A stretch of 64,000 bases of DNA. Origin: Thysanoteuthis rhombus (taxonomy: Eukaryota; Mollusca; Cephalopoda; Oegopsida; Thysanoteuthidae). The position numbers were made by a program, and so were the translations under genes. The stretch lies in assembly GCA_963457665.1 (NCBI GenBank), contig OY735219.1:41282477-41346476 (forward strand), read 5' to 3'. Shown here one piece after another: positions 1-11,964 of the stretch (position 1 is the stretch's first letter; every line of letters starts with the position of its first letter). The notes under the pieces are model-generated. The model was not told the origin of the DNA, did not search any database, and saw only the letters and a list, made by a program, of their open reading frames with translations.

Positions 1-1212
1 ATTTTTTTTTTCTTATCTCTAAAAACTCTGGTTGTGTTATGATATTACTTGCTCTGCCATTAAACATTGCGCATAATGCAAATCACTTTCTATAGGCAAA
101 GTAATTAATTATTGATAACTCTTTTCTTTTTACTTGAAAACTTTGTAGATAATTTCTTAAATGATATCCAATGAATCTTTTCGCCAAAATATACTTTAAA
201 CGTTTCCAACAAAATAAAGTTAGAAATACCTTTAGTTATTTTTCTCAATTATATTGGTATTTTTTTGTCATAGGAGTTATTTTTAACAGTATTCATAACG
301 GATAATAGCTCATAAGTTTATCTTCAAAAACAGTATTACATAAAAGCTTCCTTTATTTAGGAAAGTATTCTTCATAGAATTCAATCAAACTCTTGAAATT
401 ATAAGATTTAAATCTATTTTTATAATGGAAATGTATATAACATTGTTTCAACATTATACATATCTCATCATATATAAGATTCTCATAAGTTATATGATTA
501 CTTCCAGGAATACCCAGCATTTCCTGGGGGAAAATAATTTCAATTATAACAATGCAGGAAAACAAATAGTATTTTATAGAGTTTCCATAAAATCAAATGT
601 TTAATCTTATTTGTGCACTTTCCCATGTCAAGTTTAGCCTTGTAGTTACATTGTAAATAGAAGCCCCCTCCTGAAAAAATGAATTGATTTCCTCAAAAGT
701 GTCAAATTATTGAAGGAAACAAACATCCTATAGATTACTTGCAAAAATTATTTTATCTCAAAATTTTTCAAATATTCAACTCAAATGAATATTTGTGCAT
801 GGATCTGTCCAGGAGTGTATGACATCTGATATGAGGATAAAAATATGCAAAAGTACTGAAATATCATCCTCAATTAAACCTATTTTTGGCTTTGTGGTTT
901 GTGGTGTGTAAGAAGAAATATACTCAAATGAACATATTTACACTTTATTGCCAGATTGCTTGGAATAATTTAGTGAAAATATCTTGAAATATTTGTCAAA
1001 GAATACATTGATGAATTATCGGAAAATATAGAAATGATACTTCAAAACAAAAATTATCGAATGAGAATGATAAAAATCTTACTGGACACTGTCTATTTAT
1101 CTGTTAAATCTTTTGAAAGTCAAAGTTTGTTGTTTAAAAAATTTTTACTGAGGTTTTGTGAAATTTTCAGAAAAATTAGTTGTCTCCCTGTCATTCATCT
1201 TATCAGAAATAT
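1..1212. other. Non-coding, nothing recognised
   Basis: AT-rich sequence with only short chance open frames. No splice-flanked segment resembling the missing first TAPP exon, and no repeat I can name. Confidence 0.5.
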
Positions 1213-1810
1213 CTGATGACTTTGAGTGACCTCTGAGGCCAACTTCATATAGCTCATCACTTTTGCTGTGAAAAGTTGTGTCTGTATGTCAAATATCAAC
1301 TTCCTAGGTGCAAAGTTATATCTTGCAATTGTTCCAATTGGAAAGAAATTATTATAAATGACATCTGATGACCTTGAATGATCTTTTAGTTCAGCTTCAC
1401 ATGACCTTTGCTGTGAAAAAATGTGCCCTTATGCCATATTACAGCTTCCTAGGGTGAAATTATAGCCTACTATTGCTTCAATTGACTAGAAATGATCACC
1501 AATGACCTGATGACATTGAATGATTTCCAAGGTCAAACTCACATAGCCCATGTTCTCCACTGTGAAAGAATGTATCCTCATACTAAATATCAGCTCCCTA
1601 GATGCAGAATTGACTTTGGGTTATGTCAGATGAAAAATCAATGTCTAGTTCAGCATTATGATTACATTAGTAAATAAAGCCCCAATATAAAACCTTCAAA
1701 ACATTACTCATGCTATGTCCTCCATCATGAAAGGATATATCTCTGTACAAAATTTCAGCTTTCTACAGGTAGAATTGTGGTTTACAAAGTGGAACAGACA
1801 GACAGACATA
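1213..1810. repeat. Tandem array of about four ~145-165 bp units
   Basis: Units begin near tgatgactttgagtgacc (1214), tgatgaccttgaatgatc (1366) and tgatgacattgaatgatt (1508); a fourth diverged unit covers about 1690-1800. Each contains a ctgtgaaaa(g/a)-like segment, then ca(a/g)cttcctag, then a gaat/gaaatt block. The spacing is 152, 142 and about 165 bases. The array ends at a cagacagacaga run and a (TA)n block. Short open frames within it are not genes. Confidence 0.75.
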
Positions 1811-1860
1811 TGGATTTTGAGTTTTTATATAATGTGTGTTGTCTGTAAAAAGCTGAAATT

Positions 1861-1862
1861 TA

Positions 1863-1942
<80 letters not shown>
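1861..1942. repeat. (TA)n microsatellite
   Basis: About 40 TA units, almost uninterrupted, just after the tandem array. Confidence 0.97.
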
Positions 1943-1944
<2 letters not shown>

Positions 1945-2831
1945 AATAAAATATGATCTTGGAGATCATTTTCCTGATTTTTGTTGTTTTGATCACATTT
2001 CAGCCACTGTACTCTTTGGCCCTCTTCTGATGTCTGTTACATTCAATGACTTTTTAGGAATGTCAAAACAAATCTTTGGTCCATGAGGTATTTCTGTACC
2101 TGCTACATCCATTTCAGAACTTATAACTGTCAGTTTTTCCTGTCAATACCTCATCTAATCTTGGGTAGAATTGTGAATTGTAACACTGGCAGAAAGCAAT
2201 GTGTTGTAGTGGAATTCTGTTAATAGAGGAATGCTTCCAGGTTAACAGTTAAAAATGTTAGTATTTTTTTTCTAAATACTAACATTTCTAGCATCAGTTG
2301 CTGCTTGAATGCCTGCAATGAAGAGCTCTTCTCTGCTGCATCACAATGGAATTTTTACATCTGTGTCCTGGAAAGAAAACATTAGCCTCTTTTAGTTACC
2401 TTTTAGAAATAGTCCAATGGTTAAAGTAATTGTTAAATGAACCTAACATATAACTAACTACTGCAGTTGTGTGCATGTAGTTTATTTATTTATAATATTA
2501 AAATTAACAACTTTAGTTTTGATCAGCAAAGGATCTTATGCTACATTCATTATATGTAATTTTAGTTGACATAAAACAAGAATGAAAAAAAACAAACTAT
2601 TGTTTGTTTTGTCTCTATCCATTTTTCTTCTTCATAGAAATGTACTAAAAAGTTTCGGTTATCAGGGACAGTTTAATTAGTTCTTGGTCAAGTGTCCCTC
2701 TGAAAGTCGCAACAAAATAGACATGAAAAAATTCTTTCTGCGTGGAATCATTACTAAAAAGATAATGGCTAAGTTAGTGGTCTAAAAGCTGTCTCATTAC
2801 CTGAATTTATAATAAATTAAATATAAGTATA

Positions 2832-3290
2832 TCAATCACTGCTACCCACAACTGACCGTTTTGAAAACTGTTGCTGGGTGTAGGTTATTCATATCTTTTG
2901 ATATTTGTATGTATCTATCAATCTAGAATTAGCCCAGCCCTAACCATTCATCATAGAAACATGAAATTTTGCACCTCAGCTAGTGAGGAAAATATTTCTT
3001 AATTGTTTATTGAAAATTCAACCTCCAAAGTGTTTCTAGTGTGTGTTTACGGGGGGTGGTGTCAAATTATTTGATTAATCAAAGTTTGTTTAGTTTGTAT
3101 CCAGCAGTACTCACTTTTTTTTTTTTTTTTTTTTTAATTCATACTTTTAGTGATCACTGATCAACAAAAGGCAAAAAAGTAACTTATATATTGATAACCC
3201 CTTTCTCCAAGTTTTTTAATTGATCAGCCCCAACCTGGCATGCTGCCAAAAGATGTTGATCACTAGGATGTGAAGAAAACATTCTTTTTT
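2832..3290 (+). repeat. Interspersed repeat family A, copy 1 (forward)
   Basis: Landmarks are ctacccacaactgacc, ggttattcatat, tagtgatcactgatcaac, aaaaggcaaaaaagtaac and ctggcatgctgccaaaag. The same landmarks recur at 15466-15880 and 20958-21345, and in reverse complement at 18688, 19190, 21400 and 44272. The copy contains two poly-T interruptions. No coding potential; it looks like a non-autonomous mobile element of about 400-450 bases. Confidence 0.75.
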
Positions 3291-3330
3291 TTTTTTTTTC
3301 TCAGACATCTCATTTGTTATGCATGTAATT

Positions 3331-3420
3331 GCTCCCTGATACCCACTATAGACTGGTTTGAACATTGTTGCTGGGTTTAGATTATTCATATGTTCTGACA
3401 TTTATATCTGCATATCCAGA
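3331..3420 (+). repeat. Second copy of the family A left end
   Basis: A segment with gactggtttgaacattgttg, ctgggtttagattattcata and ttctgacatttatatctg repeats, in the same orientation, the start of the copy at 2832-2925. This suggests a tandem or nested insertion. Confidence 0.6.
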
Positions 3421-3429
3421 CTGCTTCAG

Positions 3430-3600
3430 TGTAGAATTTTGAAAAAAAATATAACGAATTTATGGTTCAAACTATACAGTTAGTATTTTCATCACAGTCC
3501 ACTTAAATTAAGCAGTAGTGGTGGTAAAATTATGATGTAAAAAAAAAATCTTAGATGGATGGTGATGATTCATAATTTCCCTGGGAATTTTGATATATAC
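3430..3600. repeat. Interspersed repeat family B, copy 1
   Basis: Runs from tggttcaaactatacag to gatgattcataatttccctg. A second copy is at 29335-29485. The flanks agree in orientation, but the core (aattaagcagtagtggtggt here) is the reverse complement of the core in the other copy. Confidence 0.65.
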
Positions 3601-4427
3601 ATATATTTAGTAAACGCTCATCAATTAAATTAATGACGCTATTGAAGATGCCTTTGGAGAACTCCATGGTGTTGTAACTGCAGTCCTGACTCTGTTGCTA
3701 TGCTTGACGCAACAAATATCTATTTAATATGTATTTGTATTTATTTCTTCACACACATTCGAATATATATCTGTAACATTTAATCTTTACCTCTGTCCCT
3801 TCTTCTAACCCGAGCTCATCTCTAATAGAAGTTCAAGAGCAATGACTAGGTCAGAGGCTGGTTGAGGTATGTCAAAGTGAAGCAGGTGTTCAGTTTCAGC
3901 CAGTAAACTTCCCAAGAAATGAACTATAAGTCCCAGTGCTGTACATTACAGTTCATTTGTAACATTGTTATCAATTCCTAGCCTTATGTTTAGTCACCAT
4001 CTTTGAACTGCATAGCCTGGCAACTGTTACTCATGGCAACAAAGGTTGATTTTCCTTTCAATGGGAAAATAGATTTAATGCTTAGTCATAACTGTATATG
4101 CAAATGTTCATCACAAGTTTCTTCTTCCTTGTAGCTATTTAAGATACATTTTTCAATCAGTCAATCTTTCGGTCAGTCCCAGTTATGATAATAACAGAAA
4201 TAGGAAGGAAGAGGTGAGACCTCATTAGAAGGCATAACTTCTATTCCAGTCTATTTTTTTACTGGCTGCTTATGCTGTCATAATAGGATACCCAAAGTCT
4301 GCATAGAAGCCAAAGATGGCCATTCATGATTTTTGTTGAGAATAATACTTGCAGAATATTTCCATATTTTGATATTCCACAAGTATAAGAATCAATTGAC
4401 TTAAAGAAAGATTTGCTCCCCCCCACT
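3601..4427. other. Non-coding, nothing recognised
   Basis: Unique-looking AT-rich sequence with stops in all frames. I see no exon-like segment or named repeat. Confidence 0.4.
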
Positions 4428-4500
4428 TCCACCATGGATAGTGGACACATCATTGAACTTATGGTTCTTATCATGAATTGACTTTGTAGAATACTCATCT
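4428..4500. repeat. Short repeat fragment (catcattgaactta type)
   Basis: The segment around gtggacacatcattgaactt recurs at 5198-5240 (gtggacgcatcattgaagtt) and in reverse complement at 18766-18812. It is probably part of a larger dispersed element. Confidence 0.45.
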
Positions 4501-4782
4501 ATAGATTTAATGATATAGTTGGCTTTCTGTAGCAGCAATTTGGTTGGGCATTTGTTTATGTATTTAATGTTTGAACGTGGATTGCAAAATTCCTGTTTTC
4601 ACAAAATTGTATTTATGGATTCACTTTTTTAAATCATAAAAGGAATTGATATCATTGTCTTGCAACTTTTAGTTAATTTAGTTACTTAGACAAATTATGT
4701 CAAACTCCACTACATAATTGACTTTGTTTCCCTACTATAACAAGAACAATCTATACCAAAATGAGGAGTGTAAACTAATATT

Positions 4783-4846
4783 TTGAACTCACAACCAACT
4801 AAATGCCAGGCAGCTATCTTACTGAGCTAAACTGACAAGTCTTGAA
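4783..4846 (-). repeat. tRNA-derived SINE head, minus strand
   Basis: On the minus strand this reads acttgtcagtttagctcagt and onward to ggttgtgagttcaaaa, an A-box-like tagctcagt and a B-box-like gagttcaaa about 35 bases apart. The same head, better preserved, is at 45665-45735. It is not a functional tRNA, as the acceptor stem does not pair. Confidence 0.55.
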
Positions 4847-4861
4847 TATCAACTTCTCTTT

Positions 4862-5140
4862 TTTTTTCCATATGATTACTTGGCATAGTTTGGTATCTGA
4901 CCATCAGTATTCGACTATCCAATGAGGATTGAACCCACTAACAAAGGCCAGCAAAATTTGTTTACTAGTCATTACTATGTGTACTCAGATCCATTTTTTT
5001 TCCCCCTTCAATATTATTTATCAACATAAAAACTTTGTATCAGATCATCAATGGTGGGAGATTCAATAAGGATCAAACCCATGTAATAAAGGCCAGGAGG
5101 TTTAGCTGGCTTATCATTGTATCTAGATCCATTTTTAGAT
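4862..5140 (-). repeat. Two direct copies of a tRNA-like SINE fragment, minus strand
   Basis: On the minus strand, 4862-4998 and 5026-5140 each read tggatct(g/a)...gctggc or similar, then a B-box-like gggttcaatcctcattgg in the first copy and gggtttgatccttattga in the second. Both end near a tggtatctga/tgtatcagat motif on the plus strand. They are two copies of one tRNA-related repeat in direct orientation. Confidence 0.55.
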
Positions 5141-5394
5141 GTGTCCAAACGCATGTCTACTACTGCTTTGTTTAGAATCTCTTTGAAATATGGACGTAAT
5201 GATGGTGGACGCATCATTGAAGTTACAGCTCTTGTTTTTATTTAATCTATTCTTTAATCCTTGTGGAATATTGAGATATATTTTGATTTTTTTTCTTCCA
5301 TTTTTTCATAGAAAGAAAATACTTTCATTAGTGCCATACTTTTTACAAATAAATTTTTTGCAACACATTACTGCACAGCACAGTATATAATGAA

Positions 5395-5665
5395 GAAAAC
5401 AAGAGTCAGAGATATCATAGAATCTATTAGAAAACTTAAATGGCAATGGGCAGGCCATGTTGCAAGAATGACAGACAGCTGATGGACATCATGACTCACA
5501 ACATAGATCCCCAGAGATCACATGTGAAACCAAGGCAGACAGAATACAAAATCGGGAGATGAACTGGACAAATTTAGAAAATACTGGCTCTGCGACGCTC
5601 ACGATCGAGAAGTGTGGCAAATCCTGGGAAAGGTGTATGTCCAACGATGGATGTTAAAAGACTGA
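5395..5665 (+). mobile_element. 3' end of a non-LTR retrotransposon (LINE) ORF, decayed
   Basis: The translation begins RVRDIIESIRKLKWQWAGHV and ARMTD, then after a frameshift and stops continues DELDKFRKYWLCDAHDREVW and ends YVQRWMLKD at a TGA at 5663-5665. The WxGHVAR and WxxLxxxYVQRW motifs are typical of the extreme C terminus of reverse transcriptases of RTE- or Jockey-like LINEs. A short tgatgatgatga tail follows, as in LINE 3' ends. It is 5'-truncated and non-functional. Confidence 0.85.
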
Positions 5666-7990
5666 TGATGATGACTGCAGTTTTGTTAGTCAAGCCAAAT
5701 ATATAATGTCATCCAAACTCTCTCAAGAAAAATATTTTTTGAAAGATTGACAAAATTATGTTTAATTTCAGAACACATCTAGAGATTATCAGTGACACAC
5801 TAAAGTGTCTAGACACCCAATATGGAAAGCTCTGGCTTAGTTTGAAATGATGGGTAGGAAATATTTTTAATCAGCAAAATCCTAAACCCTTTGCGGAAAA
5901 GTTGATTATTACAACTTAGTTTGATACAATGTTACAAATTTGAGGCACCCAGTGAAAATCAAATTCATGACATCAGCAGATTGTTGAAACTAAGTTGCTA
6001 ACCACTGTTTCATATTGAAGTTCCTTTGTCATGACAAGCATATTGCCATGATAATTAACTGTTTATGAATTTGCTTATTATAAGAGATAAGATGTCTTAA
6101 TTACTTTTCTGCCCAACGTTTTTTATTGATAAAATTATTTTTTGAAACTTCATTAAAATTGAAAAATTGATTTTCTTCTTTTTGTATAACTTGTCAGTAA
6201 TTAAAAGAAAATATCGAATTCAAGATGATGAATAATATAATTTTGTTTTCAAGACTTGCTTCTATTGCATAATTGAATTCCAAGGTACTTTGAGTAATTT
6301 TGTGGTCTGTGTAATCTTCCCTATTGTCTATCGTTTTAAATAAGTTCTGTCTAGACAGATACATTCACACTAAGCCGACACTATTGATTTGTTTACAGCA
6401 TTAGTCAGTTTTAGAAAATGTGATCACAAATTTTCTTTACATTTTTTTTTAATGTTTTTCATTTTGCTTTTAGACTATTTTATTTTTATGTATGAAATGA
6501 TATTAATATAACATCAATTTTTAAAAAATTGTCTGGAGGTAATGGAACTGAAACTGAATTTTTTGTCAGCATTTTAACAAATGAATCTATATTGCAAGTT
6601 CCATTTTTGAAGACACTGTCATTTTGTCTTTAAAATGAAAACAAGCAGAAGACAGTTGGTCCTATTGTTGTAGCTGAAAACTATTGATTCTATACAAAGT
6701 GAAAATTATGATTTGACGTTTTGAGTCTTTTTCTCTTTTCTTATTGCTGTCTTTGAACTAGAAACATTTTGATTGTCTCCAATTATATACTAAGCTACCA
6801 TTTAAAAGGTGGTAAATTGCAAGACAAATCTTTTTTCATAAATATAAAAGATTGAAGTTCAGTTTGTGGACTGATTTGAATCATCATTTTGATCTTAGCT
6901 GTTAATTCAATCCAAAAGGTTAAATGCGTGCAAAATCCCAAATTGCATTCATGTTTATCTCAGATTATGGAAACTTCATTCATTAGTGAGAACAACAAGA
7001 AAAATAAAGTAAAAAAAATTTTGAAAATAGGATAAAACAAACTTCTCTAAAATCAAATGTCTATTATAAAATTTGTAAGATGAAAGTGATACTTAAAATA
7101 TCAACTATTACGGGATGAATTTTTCTAATATCTTCTTTGAAAACAATTGAAATGGGATTAATATATAGCAATTGGTAAAGAAGGAAAAGCTTGCTTGTAA
7201 ATCATCTTGAGTATTATTCGAAATCTTTTAATATTTTGGTTATTATTTTTTTCTAAATCTTGAGAGGTCCTATAAAGACAAATTAACCTATTTGTTATTA
7301 AATAAGCCTCAAAAACTTCACATATGTATTTTCACAGACCTACCAAAATCAATAAAATTAACTTTGGGAGATATCATTAGTGCATACTAAGTACACTAGA
7401 AATAAGCTGGGTAGTCTGGGATGCTAGGGTTTCAAGATGTTTGATTTTTGGCTCTTGTAAACATTTAGAAAAAGCTTCTTCAGAACTTAATTCTTTATAT
7501 AAAACATAAAGAACCCAACATGAATCCTTGCAATTTTATCGTTATATCAAGGTAAACATATCGAAATGAAAATAAAAGTATCATAACCTCCCAACTCTCT
7601 CTTGGTAGATAGTTTTTAACACAACATATAAATCAAATTTTTCAATACTTAAGTTCAAGATTTCCTTGATTAGATTTTTCTCTAAGGAAAATGCAGAAGA
7701 AAACGGGCTTCAACTATAATCATAGGGGAGAATGGGAGACAAAGAATATTGCTGCGGAGCTAAGCAAAAAGCGAGAGACTTGACAGATCTGATTTTAGTA
7801 AAGAAAAAAAGTAATAATTTTAGTGCTTAACAAATATAGAAAATAATGAATTTCACAAAACTTGTTTCCCTGCACCAAAAACAGACTACATTGCTTATGA
7901 TGAAATATTTATGTATTTTAGTTCCCACCAATACTTGCTAAAAAGGTTTTTCTTGAGAACAAAAGATTTCCCTTCATACACACACAATAC
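5666..7990. other. Non-coding, nothing recognised
   Basis: More than 2 kb of AT-rich sequence without exon-like or named repeat segments that I can identify. Confidence 0.4.
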
Positions 7991-7995
7991 ACACG

Positions 7996-8072
<77 letters not shown>
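7980..8072. repeat. (CA)/(TA)n microsatellite
   Basis: An imperfect CA run leads into about 37 TA units. Open frames of alternating I and Y across it are artefacts. Confidence 0.97.
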
Positions 8073-8074
<2 letters not shown>

Positions 8075-8884
8075 ATTTACTTGGATGATCTTCATCATTT
8101 TCTGCTCATGAAAGACAGTAAAGTTCAGTTTCCACTTATTAATACTAGCTAGGTTGATAACCTGCAATATTGGTCATTCTTGATATCCCAGTCATTATAG
8201 CATGGCAGGTTGATTACTAGCTCATTACCATATAACCGTGAAACTCATTAGTTCTGATCTTTTTATATCTTAGTGTTGTTTGCTTGAATGTACTACGATC
8301 AACAGCTGTTTGTCTATGTGTGAAAGATGTGGCTAATATTCACCTTAGTCTTTTATTAACTGAAGATGGTAGGTGGTTCTGGTGAAGGTTACTGGGGGTG
8401 TGGTAGAGGTTCTAGCACTCGCCATTTTTCTGTAACTGTGGCGTTAGTACCAGCAATGGCAGCTGGTGTTGCTTTCTTGCTCAGCCTGAAAATGGTTCCA
8501 TCAACAGATCAAATTGCATCCAATCCAAACTTGTATGCCACAGGCTTTCTTTCAATAATAAACAACATCCACATATACTCTCTCCTTCAACATCTGATCA
8601 TTCACTCAAATACATACAGGCATTGAGAAATGGAGATACATGTGTATATTTGCATGCAAGCATGTTCAGAGGAGCAAAAACTCTCCTTTCATTCTTATTT
8701 GCATGTAGATCATTTATTTGTACATATTCATTCTTGCGAATATTTAAAATTTTGTGAGTATACATTTGTATGTGTCTATACACACATTAGGATATATGCA
8801 TAAATATATTGATGTACAGATGTGCTTGCATAAAGATTTACACTTACATGTGCTGTTCAGAGTGTGCGGTATGCCATTCTAGCT
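8073..8884. other. Non-coding, nothing recognised
   Basis: It contains an 86-codon + frame (8366-8626) with a glycine-rich start and no homology I recognise, lacking convincing splice or promoter context. Confidence 0.35.
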
Positions 8885-8885
8885 C

Positions 8886-8972
<87 letters not shown>
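8885..8972. repeat. (TG)/(TA)n microsatellite
   Basis: About 10 TG units followed by about 33 TA units with one TG interruption. Confidence 0.97.
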
Positions 8973-9010
8973 GCACATAGTGTTGCTCATAAATGAATAC
9001 GCTCCCTCGA

Positions 9011-9979
9011 CATTTTTATAGAAAGTTGATTTTCTTCTAAACCCCACCTAGTGGGAGTTCTTTCTTATGATTTTGAATAAATTTAATTATAAATAGAGTA
9101 CACAATGTTAAAGATAGTTCTTATAATGTCATAATATTCAGAGTTCGAAAATGGCCCCTCGTGGGAAAGAACTCTTTTTAAATTCTATTCCCAGAAACAG
9201 ATCAACAACTAGAAAAAATAGCTACATGTCTGAAGTCAAGCACAAACAGGGGGGAAATGGAAATGTTGGAGGTATATAGAAGCGAATAGGTTGACCAGGC
9301 AAGTTAACATCAAGGTCTATTTACTTAATCAGGAGATTGGTCAATGAGGACCCAACGAAATTGGCTGCATGTGTTGCTAATGGAGTTAAAGAAGTGTGTG
9401 CCATTTCCACTATAGCAATCAAACGTACCCTAAATCAGACTGGCTTACATGGCCGACCATCGTGTAGGAGACCACTACTGAAAATGAGATACAAACAGTA
9501 TTGCTTGAAGTTTGTACAAGAGAATAAAGAAAAAAATTTAACATTTTGGGACAGCATACTGTAGTTAGTTGAAACAAAAATCAACATTTGGGTCTGATTG
9601 CATCCAATGTATGTGAAGTCCTCATGGAGAGGTGTACATGGAAAAGTATTTGGAGTCAACAGTTAAGCGTAGTGGTGGGAACATCATGGTCTAGAGTTGT
9701 ATGAGCTCTAATGCACTGGGAAGCGGCATTTCATCAATGTCATCAATACTTCAAATAGTATTAGAAAATGAAAATGGTCACACCAAATATTGATTTTAAA
9801 TGAATCTTTCCCATAGAGGTGTACAGCAACATATTCATTTTTTGGCAACAGTTTCAATGCTATTGAGTTTGGTCAAAAAATTACCTAACAATATCTGTTT
9901 TGATTGTGTAACATTCCACTAGCGATAACAAAATCCTGCTATGTTAGGCTTAGAAGAAAATCAACTTTGTATAAAAATG
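9011..9979 (+). mobile_element. Decayed Tc1-like DNA transposon with inverted repeats
   Basis: A 33-base segment at 9011-9043 (catttttatagaaagttgat then tttcttctaaacc) is the reverse complement of 9947-9979 with about two mismatches, framing about 970 bases. Inside, the + frame from about 9331 reads RRLVNEDPTKLAACVANGVK, then AIKRTLNQTGLHGRPSCRRP and KFVQENKEKNLTFWDSIL, the helix-turn-helix and following region of Tc1-family transposases. After a stop, remnants of the ETKI segment and a GGNIMV-like segment follow. Premature stops and frameshifts make it inactive. The true outer ends may lie slightly beyond the inverted repeats. Confidence 0.85.
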
Positions 9980-10529
9980 TGCGTGGTCATATCCATATCA
10001 TCATTATAAATTGATACGCCTGGATGCATGAGAACATAAATATATTCATATATTTGGATGGATGCACAAATATGCAGACGTGCCCTTTGTCCTGCCAAAT
10101 AAATATTGATTGCTAATGGAAAATCCTAATGGATGCATCATAAGCATTGTTAAAATGGGGTAAACAAATTTTGTCTCCATAACATTTGTTTTACTCTTTT
10201 TATGTTTCTCCTTCGATAACTGTAACTATTTGCTACTTTTACATGAGGATGAAGAACTGAGGTTCAATTCTTCCCTATGCCACCTAGTCTGCATGCCATT
10301 CAATCTTATTTTGAGGTTTTAGTTCATCAGTATTGTCCCTTCAGTCCAGGGGCCAACACTGATATTTTCTCAAATTGATACCATCCAATATTTTTGTCTT
10401 CCTACTTGTCTCTAGTTAACATTTTGTATGATAACCTGGCCTATCTTGTAGGCTAAAATTGAATCTCTTCTTCTGTAGCCTCTTGTCAACCTTCTACAGA
10501 ATTTCATTGAAATTTATTGAAAACTCTTG
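9980..10529. other. Non-coding, nothing recognised
   Basis: No exon-like segments; only low-complexity variation and chance open frames. Confidence 0.4.
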
Positions 10530-10700
10530 GAGATATCATGTGAACAGTGCTGTGCATATAGATAAATGTAACCACAAGCACTTGGGAGACAGACACATAC
10601 AATTGAGCAAAGAGAGAAGAATCTGTTGCCCACTCGGTTAGCTGGCTGGTTGGGCGAGCCATTTATTGGGCTATCGTGATTCGATACTATCACTACATCA
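10530..10700 (+). repeat. Possible tRNA-derived SINE fragment
   Basis: The stretch ggttagctggctggttgggc has a near A-box match (tagctggctgg), and gtgattcgatac about 40 bases later is a near B-box. A related sequence with cacttggctggttgttcatt is at 12190-12240. Both follow a gcacat/gcacttggg-type segment, so they appear to be copies of one family. Confidence 0.45.
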
Positions 10701-10993
10701 ATGAGATCTCATTAACATTGATTTCTTTTTTTTATTTTAATTTTTTTTATTTTATTGATATCTAATCAAGTAACTTCCACTTGAGTGGCCATACTCATCA
10801 GAATCCAATTGAATCCAGAGGCTTACAATAGGGTTTGAGTATTGCTCTTCTGAACAACCTAATTTTTTGAAAAAAATCTATTTTTTGATATAAAAAAACA
10901 GCACAAATATCATTTATTTTTGTTGACCTAGAAGCCGTGTCTTCTATGTAAAAATATGGAGTTTTCACTAAAAAAACATTTGTATGTGTAGAA

Positions 10994-11452
10994 CAGTAGT
11001 TCTTAAACAGTGTGCCACAGCCATTTCCCAGGTGTGCTGCATAAATTTACCCAAGTACACAAACGTAATTTGTCCAGTACAGGTATCATGTGTGTCCGGC
11101 TTTTGCCATTGAGTTACCAATCAATTTTATCACTAGATTCTGTGAGATCTCAACCTTTTCAGTGACAGATGAAAGGAAAAAGGGATGTTGAGTTGATATA
11201 TCAGTATGTTATAAAAGATTTGTTCATTGACTACTGAAATATTTTTAGTCTAATTCATTTCATTTTCACAATGCATCCATTTATAGTACACTCCTTACTT
11301 ACTCATTCAAAGTTCTCTGCTACATGAAAGCAAAATGATAATCAAACAGTCATACATATTTTCATCTCTTAATGGAGTTAATTGTTGGTATGTCACCAAA
11401 GTGTAGTGTATGTCTCGGTCTACTATCATACAATAAAGTTTGAGAACCACTG
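10994..11452. mobile_element. hAT-type miniature transposon
   Basis: The ends are cagtagttcttaaac on the left and gtttgagaaccactg on the right, inverted copies of the common hAT terminal cagtggttctcaaac. The flanking 8-mers gtgtagaa and gtgtaggg agree in six of eight positions, as expected for an aged hAT target duplication. The interior (gtgtgccacagcc... ggtgtgctgc) has no transposase frame. Confidence 0.82.
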
Positions 11453-11964
11453 GTGTAGGGGTTCATTTTCTATGCTTGAAAGTGAACCTGTCTTCATCAT
11501 AAATTTACACATTAAGACTGACTCAGTTGACTACATAACTTTTCGAGGTTTTTATTTCTATAGAAATAGTCGTTTCAGTATTTTTTTATCTTTGATTACA
11601 GTTTTGGTTGATTATCATTGTTTTCAGGCTGTTTGATTATTTTTTTTTTTTGAATTCTCCTGGTTGCTGCATAATTTTCTTTCAAATCTTATTCAGTAAA
11701 ATTAGAAATTGGCAAATACATGTCACATCAGCCAGTGAATCACCATGGTATGTCTGGTAGCGCCGACACAACTAAACAAGAGTCCAGAAATTGATACCTG
11801 GCCCCCCCCAATATTTTCTTTGCAAAATAAGCTAAAAACATTCATAAGATTTTCAGATCAGAGATACTTCCCTAGCTATTGTTTTGCTTTCCTTTACAGT
11901 AGTCATTATGCATGTGGGGTCACATGGTGTGTAACAGGAACAGAGTTTTCTCAAGAAAAATATT

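Noticed and set aside
1715-2086. A 123-codon frame with a long I/Y stretch
   Set aside because: The I/Y alternation is the TA microsatellite; the flanks show no protein features.
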